A stretch of DNA of 64,000 nt from contig JALJCO010008724.1 in the NCBI GenBank assembly GCA_023101725.1, positions 248,001 through 312,000 of the forward strand, read 5' to 3'. Both the position numbers and the translations under genes were made by a program. The notes below the pieces were generated by a model. It had not been told where the DNA came from, searched no databases, and saw only the letters and a list, made by a program, of their open reading frames with translations. Below, one piece after another: positions 44,366 to 55,001 of the stretch; within the stretch, counting starts at the first letter, position 1, and the number at the start of each line of letters is the position of its first letter. This DNA is from Atherinomorus stipes (lineage: Eukaryota > Chordata > Actinopteri > Atheriniformes > Atherinidae).

Positions 44366-45530
44366 CATCAGAACTAGAGATTAACAGAGAAGAAAGAGAA
44401 AAGAATGCTGCAAAAGCTGTTATCTATTAATTTATTTTATTACACTTTATTTAGAACATATAAAAGACAAAGAAACAAGGAATTTCATAGCATTGACTCA
44501 TTACCCAGGATCAAGTTGGTAGATTTGAACAAGATCACAAATCTAAAGCAAAATCAGTTGGTGGTACCTTTATTTAGGGTCTAAGAGGCTTCTTTGCAGC
44601 AAACATTACACAACATACTCTATGTTCTTTCTACCCAAAAGCTCCTATACAACACTGTTTTACCAAAAACTTCACAATTTATTCTTTTAATCAAGTTCCA
44701 ACATATATTTCCCTTCTTTTCCTGTGATTTTCTGCATTTTGCCATCACGTTACCCCCCATTACCAAAAGATCCAGCATTCATCCACCACTCTTAGTCTTC
44801 AGGCAATGTCCAGTCCATTTCATAATATAGAGCTCATGAGGGTTCTCTTTGTTTTGTTTTTTTTCCTCTCAGAAAGAACCAAACTATTGATCTGCCCTTT
44901 CCTCATGTTCATTTCAAACTCTTGGAAATATGTGTTCTTGTTTTTGCAGCCCAAGGATGTCCAGTTCACTTACACTGAGAGGTTTTTGGGCCTCATGCTG
45001 TGTTCTGAAACATCCAACCATCTAAAGAAATCTCTCAAAGAGACATGCTGTTATCTGGGTTGGCTGGTGTTGTTCACTAAAATAGTCTAAATATTTCCTG
45101 GGAAAAACACTGGAAGGAATCATATGTTATTTCAAAACAAGTATACTGTCATTGAGCCATGATACCTTCATTGATGTGCAAGTTACCCATATCACATGCA
45201 TTAAAGCTCTCTCATTACAGATTCTGGCTTTTGAACTGTGCACTGATTAGAAAAAAAGCTGGATGGTCCCGCTCGTCTTTTTTATAGCCTGGAGGATGCA
45301 AGATCCATGATTTCCAAAAAGAATTTCAAGGTTTAATTTTACAGATCACAGGAGAGTTTTCCCTTCCTGTCGGTCCCTCTTGAATAATTTGCTTTTTGTG
45401 GATGTTGCTACAACCTGATCAGAAGTGTTTCTGAGCCCAAGAAGTAAATTCCACTGAGGAATTGAATCTCTTATCAATGCTGTGTGGCACAATAGGCCAG
45501 GTGTCCTGAAATAACACATGAAAAAGATGC
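44366..45530. other. No recognised feature
   Basis: An open frame of 94 codons at 44806-45090 (+) has no motif I recognise. A tttttgcagcccaag acceptor-like string at 44941-44955 is not backed by any other exon signal. Confidence 0.35.
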
Positions 45531-45544
45531 CAAGTCACGTGTGC

Positions 45545-45649
45545 ATGTGTGTGTTCTTGTACTTGCTACATTGTGAGGACCGTTTTGCACTTTTCACCAA
45601 CAAAGTGAGGACATTTTTGCAAAGGGAGGACATATTGGCCAGTCCTAAC
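45545..45649 (+). repeat. Dispersed teleost repeat, left part
   Basis: tgtgaggac...caccaacaaagtgaggacattttt...ttggccagtcctaac is the left part of a widespread fish repeat. Its continuation (actaaaaaagcctcag...ggttagggttaggg...) is at 46867-47075. It is split by the hAT-like insertion. Confidence 0.65.
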
Positions 45650-46862
45650 TTGCTGGGCGATATGGAAAAAAGTTCTATCATGATAATTTTTCCCATATTG
45701 TTCGATATTGACATATCACGATATAAAATAAATCTTTATTTTTGACAATCTTAAATGTTCCCTGTTACTCTTCAATGAGATTTAAAGATATCAGAGGATT
45801 AATTTTATTCAAATGTTTATTTTCAGTCAAAGTTGAACGTGACATGAAACATTACACAGCTGTGTCAGCTAAAATAGCTACACAAACAACTCTAAATGAA
45901 TTATAAAAATCTTTATTCTAAAACTAAAATCTTAAAGCTTTCAAATTTAACAGAACAAAAGCAAAATGGACATTTTTTCAATGTCATAACAATAAATAGA
46001 ATGATATATTTGAAACTTAAAGGTATGAAATAATCAGAAACTTTCTAAATCAGGATAAAGTGGGTTTTGGTGGATCTAACTCACCACTGCAGCATCTACA
46101 TGCTGGAAACCAGCTTCCCTCTGTGGGATAACGCAAAACTCTGATTTTTTATTTAACAGCATGAGTAGTTCATGTGTTATCTTTCTGATTGTATCGTGCA
46201 TTAATACTATACGCGCATGCACATGACTCGTGAAGTTGCCACAGACCTCAAAGAAAGGCTCCTGTGAAAGCCACAGTGTGTTCAGAACCGTGATCAATAT
46301 ATTTATTGGAATGTATATTCAACTTGTAAAATCAAAGCTAATATATCAGCTGTTACCTGTCCTCCCTCGGACTGCACAGCGATGCTGCGCTGTCTCTGCC
46401 CCATGTCACTCTGCGTGCCTTCCAGGTGCACAGTAGATGACATCATTATCTGCTGCTGCAGCGTCATTTCAGAAATGTTGACGTTTTTGTGTTAAATCAC
46501 TTAATTCTCGGCGTCCTGAAGGTGGTGATGATGAAACAGCTGCAGCAGCCGCCAGTCAGTGATGAAGAAACGCGGCTTTTCGTGACGCGACTTCCTCCTC
46601 TGTCATAGCGAAGGCTTTGCTCTGTCCATGCAGTGGCGAGCGCTTCTTCACATGCTTGTGTTGTGGTTTGAGAGGGGCGGGACTTGGATACAGGGGGTGC
46701 CTGGGTCTGTTTGTGATTGGTTAGGATTGGTTAGTGATGACTGTAGTTTTAAGCTACACGATAGGCTGGAATGAAAAACGAAGAGGCTCGATAGGAGGTT
46801 ATCTATTGCAGGCATGCCTTTTCGATAGATATATATCGTTACCGAATTATCGCCCAGCCCTG
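45650..46862. mobile_element. hAT-like element, 1213 bp
   Basis: The ends TTGCTGGGCGATATGG and ATCGCCCAGCCCTG are inverted. The flanks GTCCTAAC (45642-45649) and GTCCTACT (46863-46870) are a decayed 8-bp duplication, and the surrounding fish repeat is contiguous across the insertion. No transposase frame. The left end resembles the hAT end at 7869. Confidence 0.65.
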
Positions 46863-47085
46863 GTCCTACTAAAAAAGCCTCAGAAAAATTTTTTTTTTGA
46901 TGGTCTTTGGTTTTAGAGTTAAGGTTACAATTAGGTTTTGGTTTGGGTTAGGATGAAGATCAGGTTTAGGCAATCAGTTGTGGAGGTTAGGGTTAGGGTA
47001 AGGGGCTAAGGAATGCAGTATGTCAATGAATGTCCCCATTATGATAGAAGTAAAAGGATATATGTGTGTGTGTCTGTCTTATTTT
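46863..47085 (+). repeat. Dispersed teleost repeat, right part
   Basis: This segment contains ggttagggttagggtaaggggc (46986-47007) and ends gaatgtccccattatgatag...tgtgtgtgtgtc. The TTAGGG-like words belong to this interspersed repeat and are not telomeric. Confidence 0.65.
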
Positions 47086-47199
47086 ACATCATGTAGTCTT
47101 GCTCCTCTTTCTTTTTTTTCCGTTTCTTCCCACAAATCCAAACTAAGCTTATGTCAAAATCACACTTCATTATCATTTTTGACAAGTTATCATCCTGAT

Positions 47200-47688
47200 T
47201 TTAGTTGACTAAAAATCAGAGGTCATCAGCAGAAAAATGTAATATATAATTCAAAACTGTTTCTATTGGTGTGTAATCGCTGCACTAGAATAGTTATGTG
47301 TTTACTTTCTTAAAATTAGTCGTTTTGCGCCTACATTTTGACTACGGTGTCCCTGAATGGACAAAACAATGTGTGTGAAGTGACAACTCCCTGAACTTTA
47401 AGAATGCTGTACCAGTTTTGTTTAACCGGATTCAGAGCACTGTTTGGGATCAGTAATGCCATAAAAGACATTAAAAGTAGTTATTCATAGTTCAGTCATA
47501 GCTACACCTTAGACCAACGTTTCCACTAACACATGGAAACATCTTTATGTCTGGGAGAATTTTGGCCACTAGCGGCCACCATACAATCACAACAGTGCTG
47601 GAATATGAAGTCATTTGAAAGGAAACATCTTTTCTTTCAAATACCCATCTTTACCACTAGATGTCAGTAATTCTTACACACTGTACCT
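47200..47688. mobile_element. TTAA-flanked dispersed repeat, copy B (uninterrupted)
   Basis: Matches the split copy at 15-112 plus 1897-2145. The right end reads cacactgtacct followed by TTAA at 47689-47692. The left end has drifted. No ORF. Confidence 0.55.
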
Positions 47689-47692
47689 TTAA

Positions 47693-48780
47693 TAACTTAA
47701 AAATCACCTCATCATTTTTACTTACATTTGCAATGGCTTAACTTTTTGGAGTCAGTTGTAACACTTCAAAAGTTAATTTAAGTTTTCCATTATTGTAAAT
47801 TTTATGCAAAATAAGACACAAAACACTCCACAAAAATCCACAAAATTCCTACAGTCATTAACTGTTACTGAGCAATCAAAGAGAACACAGTTGGAACAGA
47901 CTGTTACCCAAAGGATGCTGAGAACAACAGCGAAACTCGGTGAACACTGAGGTGTGAATCCCACAGGGGTACCAAGAACAGAAAACAGGAAGCAATTAAT
48001 GAGATGTGAAAAATACATGATTGAAATGGCACAAGATGCCATCAGGTATGATTAAAAAAATAAACAAAGGAAGCTGTGATTGTGCAAAGGTGACAGAATA
48101 ATCAGAAGCACCAGCATGAGGCTGCGAACGCTGCCAGCAACAGGCAGTGACAAGTAGGATCAGACAGGTGAAAGACAGGGCGCATGAGAGATAACGCACG
48201 TTGGGCTTTTATGCTTTTTTAGTGCTGCTAATCATCAATAAATAGCAGTAAACTGATGAAGTGTAACTCTTTTCTCCTCTAATTTGCTTGTATTTATGAT
48301 GAATAGAAGTACTGGCATGATTCAAGGACAAGCCTCATGGAGTTTGTGTGTTTAGGCGTGAGTGGAACTTCATATAAACTGGTGTATTTATTTGGTGACC
48401 GCATTAAATAGTTCAAGAAGTAGCAGCATGATTGAGTATCTGTATATTCATGTAAATCTGCTCATGAGGAGTTGAAATGAAGAGAATGAGGGAAGGCCTT
48501 TAAAGAGAAGTTGAAAAGACCGCTAAACTTTAGAGCTAAACATGCAAATAAAATAAAAAAAACGAGGTTGAGGCTTAAAATTGAAATCACTATTTAGGAA
48601 ATTAATTCTACTGGTCAACATCTTCACAAACATGTTCATGGTTTAATTAAAATAAAGGATTACTTTAGCTTTGTTAAACCTGGAACTCACTTCTAGGACA
48701 ATAGTACTTGTTCTTTCATCCATCGGTTATTATCTTATATTATACCAATAAAAAGTAATAATAAAAATACGCACTATTAT
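47693..48780. other. No recognised feature
   Basis: AT-rich DNA with no supported gene or repeat. Confidence 0.4.
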
Positions 48781-48813
48781 TAATAACTAAATAAAATAAA
48801 CAGTACTTAAAAA

Positions 48814-48817
<4 letters not shown>

Positions 48818-48881
<64 letters not shown>
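48818..48881. repeat. (TA)n microsatellite, then (CA)n
   Basis: About 32 TA units, followed after ttatatat by a short acacacacac at 48891-48900. Confidence 0.95.
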
Positions 48882-48891
<10 letters not shown>

Positions 48892-48984
48892 CACACACAC
48901 ATTTATAATATATATTATTTATTGTTTGTTATATTTATTTTTCATTTATATAGTTATTTATTGGTATCATGTTTTGAGTCATTT

Positions 48985-49075
48985 TGTTACTACTGGTGAA
49001 ATTAAGGAGTTTTGCTGCAGATAATACCAGATAGAGAGGCCCATTCATGCTGTCCCCTTCACTCCCATTATATGG
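48985..49075 (-). repeat. Dispersed repeat, copy 3 of 3 (inverted)
   Basis: ggtgaaattaaggagttttgctgcagataat ... tgtccccttcactcccatt is the reverse complement of the family at 11236 and 29545. Confidence 0.6.
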
Positions 49076-49189
49076 GTATACACAGATCGTGACTAATGTA
49101 AATATCGTCCGAAGCAGTCAGAGTGATACTGAAATTTTACCGGCGAGTCAATGCACGACATCCTAGAAAGAAGATCCTTGTTTAAAAGT

Positions 49190-49995
49190 AAAGAACGTTA
49201 AAAAGAGTCTTCTATTAATTAGGCCGATAATATTGGACTTCTCTATCTATTATCTGACAATATCGGCATTAAAATGCGATATCGAAAGATATTGGTTTTG
49301 TTTTTTTGGACTGTTATTTCTACTAACGGAATATCACAAGATCTTGTTCCATTAGCTTTGGGCCAGCATGTGGAAAAGACCCTGTTCTTTTTTTAAGAAC
49401 TTCATATCCCAGCATTCATTTCAGAGTCATGTGACTACGGTGCAGCTGCTGCTGCTACAGACTGACTTGCTTTGAAGCTGCTTATAATATGTCTGGTTTT
49501 AAGTTGTTGGTTAAGTTACCAAGTTGTCAGACACATTAGAATTAGCCATGTGTCTAATACCTGCCAATACCTTTAACTTAGAATTTAGTAACACTCCCAT
49601 CTTAGAAGACATGCTAATACTGGAAATTTCACCTTGCCAGTAGTAAAAACTAAAGCCATTAAACTAAGGGTTTTCTACAGAGGAATGTATCACTGGAACT
49701 TATCACCCAAACAAAAAAATATAGTTCTGTTTAAGGCATTATTGAAACAATATCTTATGAATCAAGTATGCAAATATTATCATTTTGTGAATGTATGGCA
49801 GCCAGATGTCCAAAATGAACTCCTCTGGCTGAGTTAAGGCTATCTTGGGATCTTTACTCTCAGAGCAGAATATAGTTGTATCTTTCAAGAAATACAACCT
49901 CACAGTTGATATCGGATATCAGAAATTACGAGTTGGACAATCTTGGTATATCAGATATCGGTTAAAAAAAAAGCCGATATTGAACATCCCTACTA
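49190..49995. mobile_element. Degraded hAT-like region holding a LINE remnant
   Basis: gccgataatattgg...aatatcggca near 49222-49270 and gatatcggttaaa...gccgatattgaacatcccta at 49954-49992 look like the two ends of one hAT-like repeat. The open frame 49634-49837 (+) contains GMYHWNLSPKQKN and FKALLKQYLMNQ, similar to the C-termini of some LINE ORF2 proteins. Both calls are tentative. Confidence 0.4.
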
Positions 49996-51530
49996 TAAAT
50001 TGCAGTTAATTGTCCTTTAAGTATCATATCCATCAATCAAGAGGACTCAAACACACACTTAAACTCACACACCCATCAGGGTTTTGCTACAGGTATAAAT
50101 CAGAGAAAGCATTCCCACCCTTAAGACTAATGAATCAAAATAGGAAATTATGTTGCCATGGTGTTGTGTGTGGGCCTACACGCCCATTTTTAGCCTCCTT
50201 TCAAATTCTGTGCAGGGAAACTTTTCTTAGCAACAGTTACTATGCCTACAAGGCTGCCAAAGATTCATCAAAGTCCTGCAGACTCACAGGTTATGCAGAA
50301 CTTTAAGACGAAGCAGTGCAGAGATCAAATTGGAGAGAGCAATCCAAAGTCAACGACAGATCCACCTGAATCTGCGAGAGATGAAATAAATCATTTCATC
50401 CCTGTTGAAAGAAGAAACAGAGAAGAAACACTACACCCACTAAGTCCAGGTACTTTAGGGCAGGATTCAGGGCAGAACAGTCTGTCTACCTGTTTGCATC
50501 ATGCCAAAGTGTCCTTTGTGGATACATTACAACTATGTAATTTAGCTTGCTTGGATGCCTTGTGATGGGTGTTTGCAAGCTAGTGTGGTGGGGAGGAGGG
50601 TAAGCCATATGCCGGGCCATATGGGTCTGCAGGGGTTTTTGCTCTGTCTGCCTGGGGGAAAGTAAACATGTCTGAAACGCACACAAACACACAAGTTTAC
50701 ACCGAGCCAAGATGCTTCTGTTGATGACACCATTTGATAAATCCTTGCTACCCTCATAGAGGTCAGGAGGCGAGAGATGGCCAGAGGCTACCACTGAACT
50801 GGCTCACAATTACAAGTATGCCTCGCACCAGTATGTAGCATATGAAAGCAAATAATCATCACACTAAACACAGTTGTGCACAACAGCGGTACATGCATAC
50901 GATGCATTCTCAAATACGAAAACACAAGCAGCTGCACCAGGAATCAGATTAAATCATGAGATGATATTGGAACAGTATTAAGTTTGAAGTATCACAGAAT
51001 TGAAAGAGGATAGCATTAAATATATTTTGTATTGTTATTCTTTTAGTATGTTGATCCAACCAGTTATTTTCCCACTGAGTTAAGCTGCAAGTAAAGCTCA
51101 GCTCTCTCCCTTTGTTACAACTGTTAGGCCGAAAGTCTTTCATTTCAAAACATTAAATCCATTGTTATTGGGGTTTTTTTTTCTTTAGGAGAGTGAAACC
51201 AGCAGTAAATATGTCAATATCTTTTTATCAAACTGAAACTTTGACTCCATATTCAATGGAAAGAGAATAACTAGAACATTATGGTCTGTTGTATCTGCCC
51301 AACTGTTGAATACAAGTCATTTCCCGAAACACCTTTGAGGTTTGGAGCCATTTTTGCTTTGGTTCTGTAAGTATTAGATGCCTCCCTGCCTACACCAACT
51401 GTCTGTTTTCTAGAGTTGGATCAGAGGAAAAAAAAGACAAATAAATAAAATAGCTGGAATGCTTTAGTTATTTTTACTGTATTTTGCTGTTGTTTTGTCA
51501 TTAGTGAAATACAACCAGCAGTGTCTCAAA
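49996..51530. other. No recognised feature
   Basis: The overlapping short frames at 50010-50565 (+) carry no motif I recognise. No transposon ends are visible. Confidence 0.4.
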
Positions 51531-51534
51531 ACCA

Positions 51535-51625
51535 GATCGACCAATACAGATATTTTAGGGCCGATACCAATATTTTTTCATTGGCCTCAGCCGATACAAC
51601 CTGACGATATTTGGGGCCAATACTG
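51535..51625. mobile_element. hAT-like terminal fragment
   Basis: gatcgaccaatacagatattttagggccgataccaatat followed by cagccgatacaacctgacgat resembles the CCGATA-rich ends of fish hAT elements also seen near 49980 and 60886. Confidence 0.35.
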
Positions 51626-51755
51626 CGTTTAATTCCCAAATTAATATAATGAAAGAGACAATGAAAAGTAATTTGACAACTTTTTTTAAGTGTAAACAAG
51701 AACAAAGCATTTCAAATACATATATACAAAAGAAATGGAAATGAAAAAATGGTGC

Positions 51756-51756
<1 letters not shown>

Positions 51757-51789
<33 letters not shown>
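51757..51789. repeat. (TA)n microsatellite
   Basis: About 16 TA units. Confidence 0.95.
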
Positions 51790-51792
<3 letters not shown>

Positions 51793-51796
51793 AAAA

Positions 51797-52200
51797 TATT
51801 GTCCTCAAAATTATTCATACCCTTAAATTCAAGAAAATACAAAATTCACAACAGTAATTCAAATAACAAGAAACATATAAATAAAAAAAATTACAACATT
51901 GTAATTTAGTGAACTAAAATATTGCTTTTGAATTGTGGTTGGAAATGATAATTAAAAAAAAAACAAACAAACAAACAATTTGTCCCAGACACATTCAAGC
52001 ACCTTTCCAATGTAGACCAACATACCTGTCAACAGGTGTAGAAATCTTTTTGAACATTAGAGAAAACACCTGATTGCAGTGATTGCCTCAAAATGTTGTT
52101 CAACAAAATTTTAGCTTCAGCCCCTTCATGTTTGTTTTATTTTTTGTGTTTGTTTTTAATATTTCTTTAAACCACAATTCAAAACCAGAGACATGATTTT
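51797..52200. mobile_element. Tc1/mariner-like remnant
   Basis: tgtcctcaaaattattcatacc at 51799-51820 matches ggtcttcaaaattattcatgcc at 63181-63202. Both copies then carry ttttg(a/g)attgtggtt(g/c)a about 110-140 bases on. The inverse aaccacaattcaaaa at 52169-52183 suggests an inverted-repeat element. No ORF. Confidence 0.45.
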
Positions 52201-52257
52201 ATTTTAATTTAATTTAATAAGACTTTTTTAATTTAAACTTAAATTAACGCAAAAGAA

Positions 52258-52261
<4 letters not shown>

Positions 52262-52297
<36 letters not shown>
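52262..52297. repeat. Poly(A) run
   Basis: About 35 consecutive A after ataaaa. Confidence 0.9.
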
Positions 52298-52298
<1 letters not shown>

Positions 52299-52299
52299 A

Positions 52300-52620
52300 A
52301 GGAGAATATAGAGGGGAGAATAAAAGAAAGAGATAAAAAGGGGGAATCAGCACCCCGAAAGTAAGATAACTTTAACATAAAAGACGGGAGGGGTGAGGCC
52401 GGGTCCGGGGGGCAGAGTCGCAACAAAATGGTATTTCCCTTTATCTCTCCCGCCTCCTCTCCCAGAACCAGTTGTATTTTAGGCCAAGGATACGTTCCGT
52501 CGGCTCCCCCGGATTTTAAAGAGAGGGCATTTGTTAATATACCAAGCTTTAAATGTAATTCAGTCACGTCCGAAACCGAATGTTTATAGAGGAGGTTTAC
52601 CTCCCGATTATTCAGCATTT
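52300..52620. other. Unassigned GC-richer stretch
   Basis: A minus-strand frame (52618-52259) is open for 119 codons, but its C-terminal end is poly-Phe from the A-run and no domain is recognised. Confidence 0.35.
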
Positions 52621-52870
52621 CCGATATCCGAAAGCATCAGATTAGAATGAAACCTGCAGAGCCGCTCTGATAGCATTGACAGGAAATAAAACGTGACCAT
52701 GCAGGTGTTATAAATGCATCCAGTACGTGCATAATGTCTGCAAATCAACTTATTAATGTCCTAAATTATTGCCTCTGCTGAAATAATGCTTTTTTTTTTC
52801 TTTTTAAAGATTACACATATGTTTGGTCAAACTTCCCTGATCACCCTGATTTCAAAATTATTGCTTTTAA

Positions 52871-53201
52871 AGCAACCCTTACCGATGTTGCATTCTTACA
52901 CTATTTTTCTAACAGGGTAAAATGCTGTGAATGAGGTAATGGAACTCTAAAATACAAGACAAACCCACCATTAATCAAAATAAAATATTATTCCAATCTC
53001 TAAATATTCAATGAAAACTCCAACCAATCCTTGAAGTGGGGTGCACCTCTAGGATTGTCCAAGGGACCTGCCTGTCAGACCTTTGATTCTGCATTGGGAG
53101 GTGGAGGGAATGAAGGGGTGTGTCTTAGGAGTGAGGCGGGACTGTTTATATTCAAATAATCTTGCTGTGCTTTCTGAAATGCAAGATCGGTAAAGGTTGC
53201 T
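52871..53201 (-). mobile_element. 331-bp TTAA-flanked MITE, copy 2 (inverted)
   Basis: TTAA at 52867-52870 and 53202-53205. It is the reverse complement of 8278-8608 with scattered substitutions and has the same length. Confidence 0.85.
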
Positions 53202-53411
53202 TTAAATGATCGTGAACAAAATAAGGATCATTGATGGTAGAATATGTAACGTGTTTAACTGCAAGAGATCGCAGGATATCGTAGTTTGAAATAAAATTAA
53301 ATAATATTCTGTATGTTTTGTAGTTTTTATTTAACATGCTTCTGTTGTAGCTTTGAGTAACATACATGTATTATTCTTGTACAGCTGTGAGTTACCAGTG
53401 TTTTCGCGTAT

Positions 53412-53499
53412 GTTATAATGAGATGCTGAGACGAGGAGGTTCGGGTTCAGCGATCTTTGACTGGACCCGGACTGCCTCGTCTCAGCCTCTCATTATAAC
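53412..53499. repeat. 88-bp imperfect palindrome
   Basis: Outer arms gttataatgagatgctgagacgag (53412-53435) and the inverse of it (53476-53499) differ at one base. Inner arms ttcgggttcagc and gactggacccgga extend the pairing, leaving a loop of a few bases around cgatcttt. Confidence 0.85.
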
Positions 53500-53884
53500 G
53501 TATGTGAGAACGTTAATCCATGGCTACAAAGCAGCATGATGCGCTGCTGTTTAACAGAGTCCACCATGAAGATCCACAGATGACGGCAGCCACGACTTCA
53601 CACAACACAGTTAAACTATCTACAAGCATGCAAGGACAAAATATAAAAAACTCTTTTCTTCTACTTTAACACTGATGGATGAAAACAGTAACTCAGGACT
53701 GAGGCAAGAGTTGAGGACATCATTTTATTTTATTTATTCTATTTTATTTTTGCCTTCTGACTGTATCAAATGTTTACAGCAGGGATCGATGCGGTCACAT
53801 CCAGTATAACAGTCCGTGCTCACAGCTATCGTGTCAAAATGACTCGGCATTTAATGATGCTTCGGTTTTTCCGTCCTTAATAAT

Positions 53885-53889
53885 GTCTA
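53885..53889. repeat. Target-site duplication GTCTA, left
   Basis: Five bases directly before the left LTR. The same five bases follow the right LTR at 60687-60691. Confidence 0.95.
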
Positions 53890-54775
53890 TGTTACAACCC
53901 GGCTCGAGAGAACTGGGTAAAAGGGTGGTAACAAAAAAAGAGTGGGACTGGAAGAATGTTATAAATAAAGTTCTGAGATTTATTGTGTTTGTGGGTCGGG
54001 TTATGGTAACCAGCAGCTGCAAAATAAAACAAGTTGTGTTGGGGTTAGCGGTGCTGTTTAAAACAATAAAGCAAAAGCTGAAAACAAACCAAAACCAAAC
54101 AGCACCATAACTAGAGGTGGCAAACGCACCCAAAGAAACAAACAAAATTCCTTAACCTATCCCAACACAAAACTACTTTTATCTAAACCTATTCTTGAGA
54201 TATTACAAAAGAAAATGAAGCCAAAAGGGCTCAGTGATAACTTTATCAAATACTATATTACATTTAACAAAAAGCGAAGCCAAACGGGCTGAAACAATTA
54301 TCAAATACTACTATATCAAATTTAACAAAAAGCGAAGCCAAGCGGGCTGAAACAAATTAACTCTTAACCATAAGAACAAAAGGAGGAAAACTAAACACAA
54401 AACCACATAGTTTTAACACTATTGGAGAATTATCAAACAAATCAAAATCAAAGCTCTATAGCTATTCTTACCCTATACCAAAACATTAGCAACTGCAGAG
54501 GAACCAAACAGAGGCAAAGTCACGCAGCACACCAAGTGAGACCAACTGGAGCACACAGTCGCCTCCCGTATTCTGGTTGGCGGTGGCTTAAATATCCTCG
54601 GCCTCGGATCATCAGCGGATTGGTCCAGGGCTGGACCAATGGGGAGTAGGGTGTGTGGCAGGAAGGGCCAATCGAGAGTGAGGTGTGTGGCAGGATGGGC
54701 CAATCCGGGCAGGAAGCGGTGGAGGTGTCATTTAAAGGGGAAAGGAGACAGGTATTAATCATGAGGCACGTAACA
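53890..54775 (-). repeat. 3' LTR (886 bp)
   Basis: It begins TGTTACAACC and ends GCACGTAACA on +. Against the 5' LTR I count two substitutions, at 54281 and 54486. It carries the same promoter and polyadenylation elements as the 5' copy. Three imperfect tandem units of about 58 bp (aagcgaagcca(a/g)(a/g)cgggctg...) lie at 54211-54358. Confidence 0.95.
53979..53984 (-). promoter_or_regulatory. AATAAA polyadenylation signal, 3' LTR
   Basis: AATAAA on the minus strand, about 90 bases before the outer end of the LTR, suitably placed to end the genomic transcript. Confidence 0.6.
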
Positions 54776-54788
54776 CTCCCCCCCTAAA
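54776..54788 (-). other. Polypurine tract
   Basis: On the minus strand TTTAGGGGGGGAG ends exactly at the start of the 3' LTR, the standard position for the plus-strand primer. Confidence 0.9.
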
Positions 54789-55001
54789 GTTACAGAACCC
54801 TATTGAAGAGGGTCCTGTAACAAGAAAAAAAAAAAACAAACAAGACAAACCCCCACCCTACCCAGTAAAACCCAATAGAGCGACTATATGGCGGGCGTGA
54901 CTAACAAAACGTAGCCAGACACGAGTCTGACCGAAGTCACACGAAAAAAAAAATGACTGACGTCAGTACAAAGCAGAAAACTGTTTCCAAGCAGGAAACC
55001 A
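54789..55001 (-). other. 3' untranslated spacer of the LTR element
   Basis: Non-coding DNA between the Gag-Pol stop and the polypurine tract, with an A-run (on +) at 54825-54836. It is too short for an envelope gene. Confidence 0.7.

Noticed and set aside
46986..47007. Telomere-like ggttagggttaggg
   Set aside because: It is a short word inside an interspersed fish repeat, not an array. The similar word at 62836-62848 is also isolated.
52259..52618. 119-codon minus-strand frame
   Set aside because: It ends in poly-Phe from an A-run and shows no family similarity.
53834..54145. 103-codon minus-strand frame in the left LTR
   Set aside because: It is the LTR copy of the leader that is continuous with Gag-Pol in the 5' LTR. 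In the 3' LTR it leads nowhere.
54789..55001. Possible env gene of the LTR element
   Set aside because: Only about 210 bp separate the Gag-Pol stop from the polypurine tract, and no membrane-protein frame exists elsewhere in the element.
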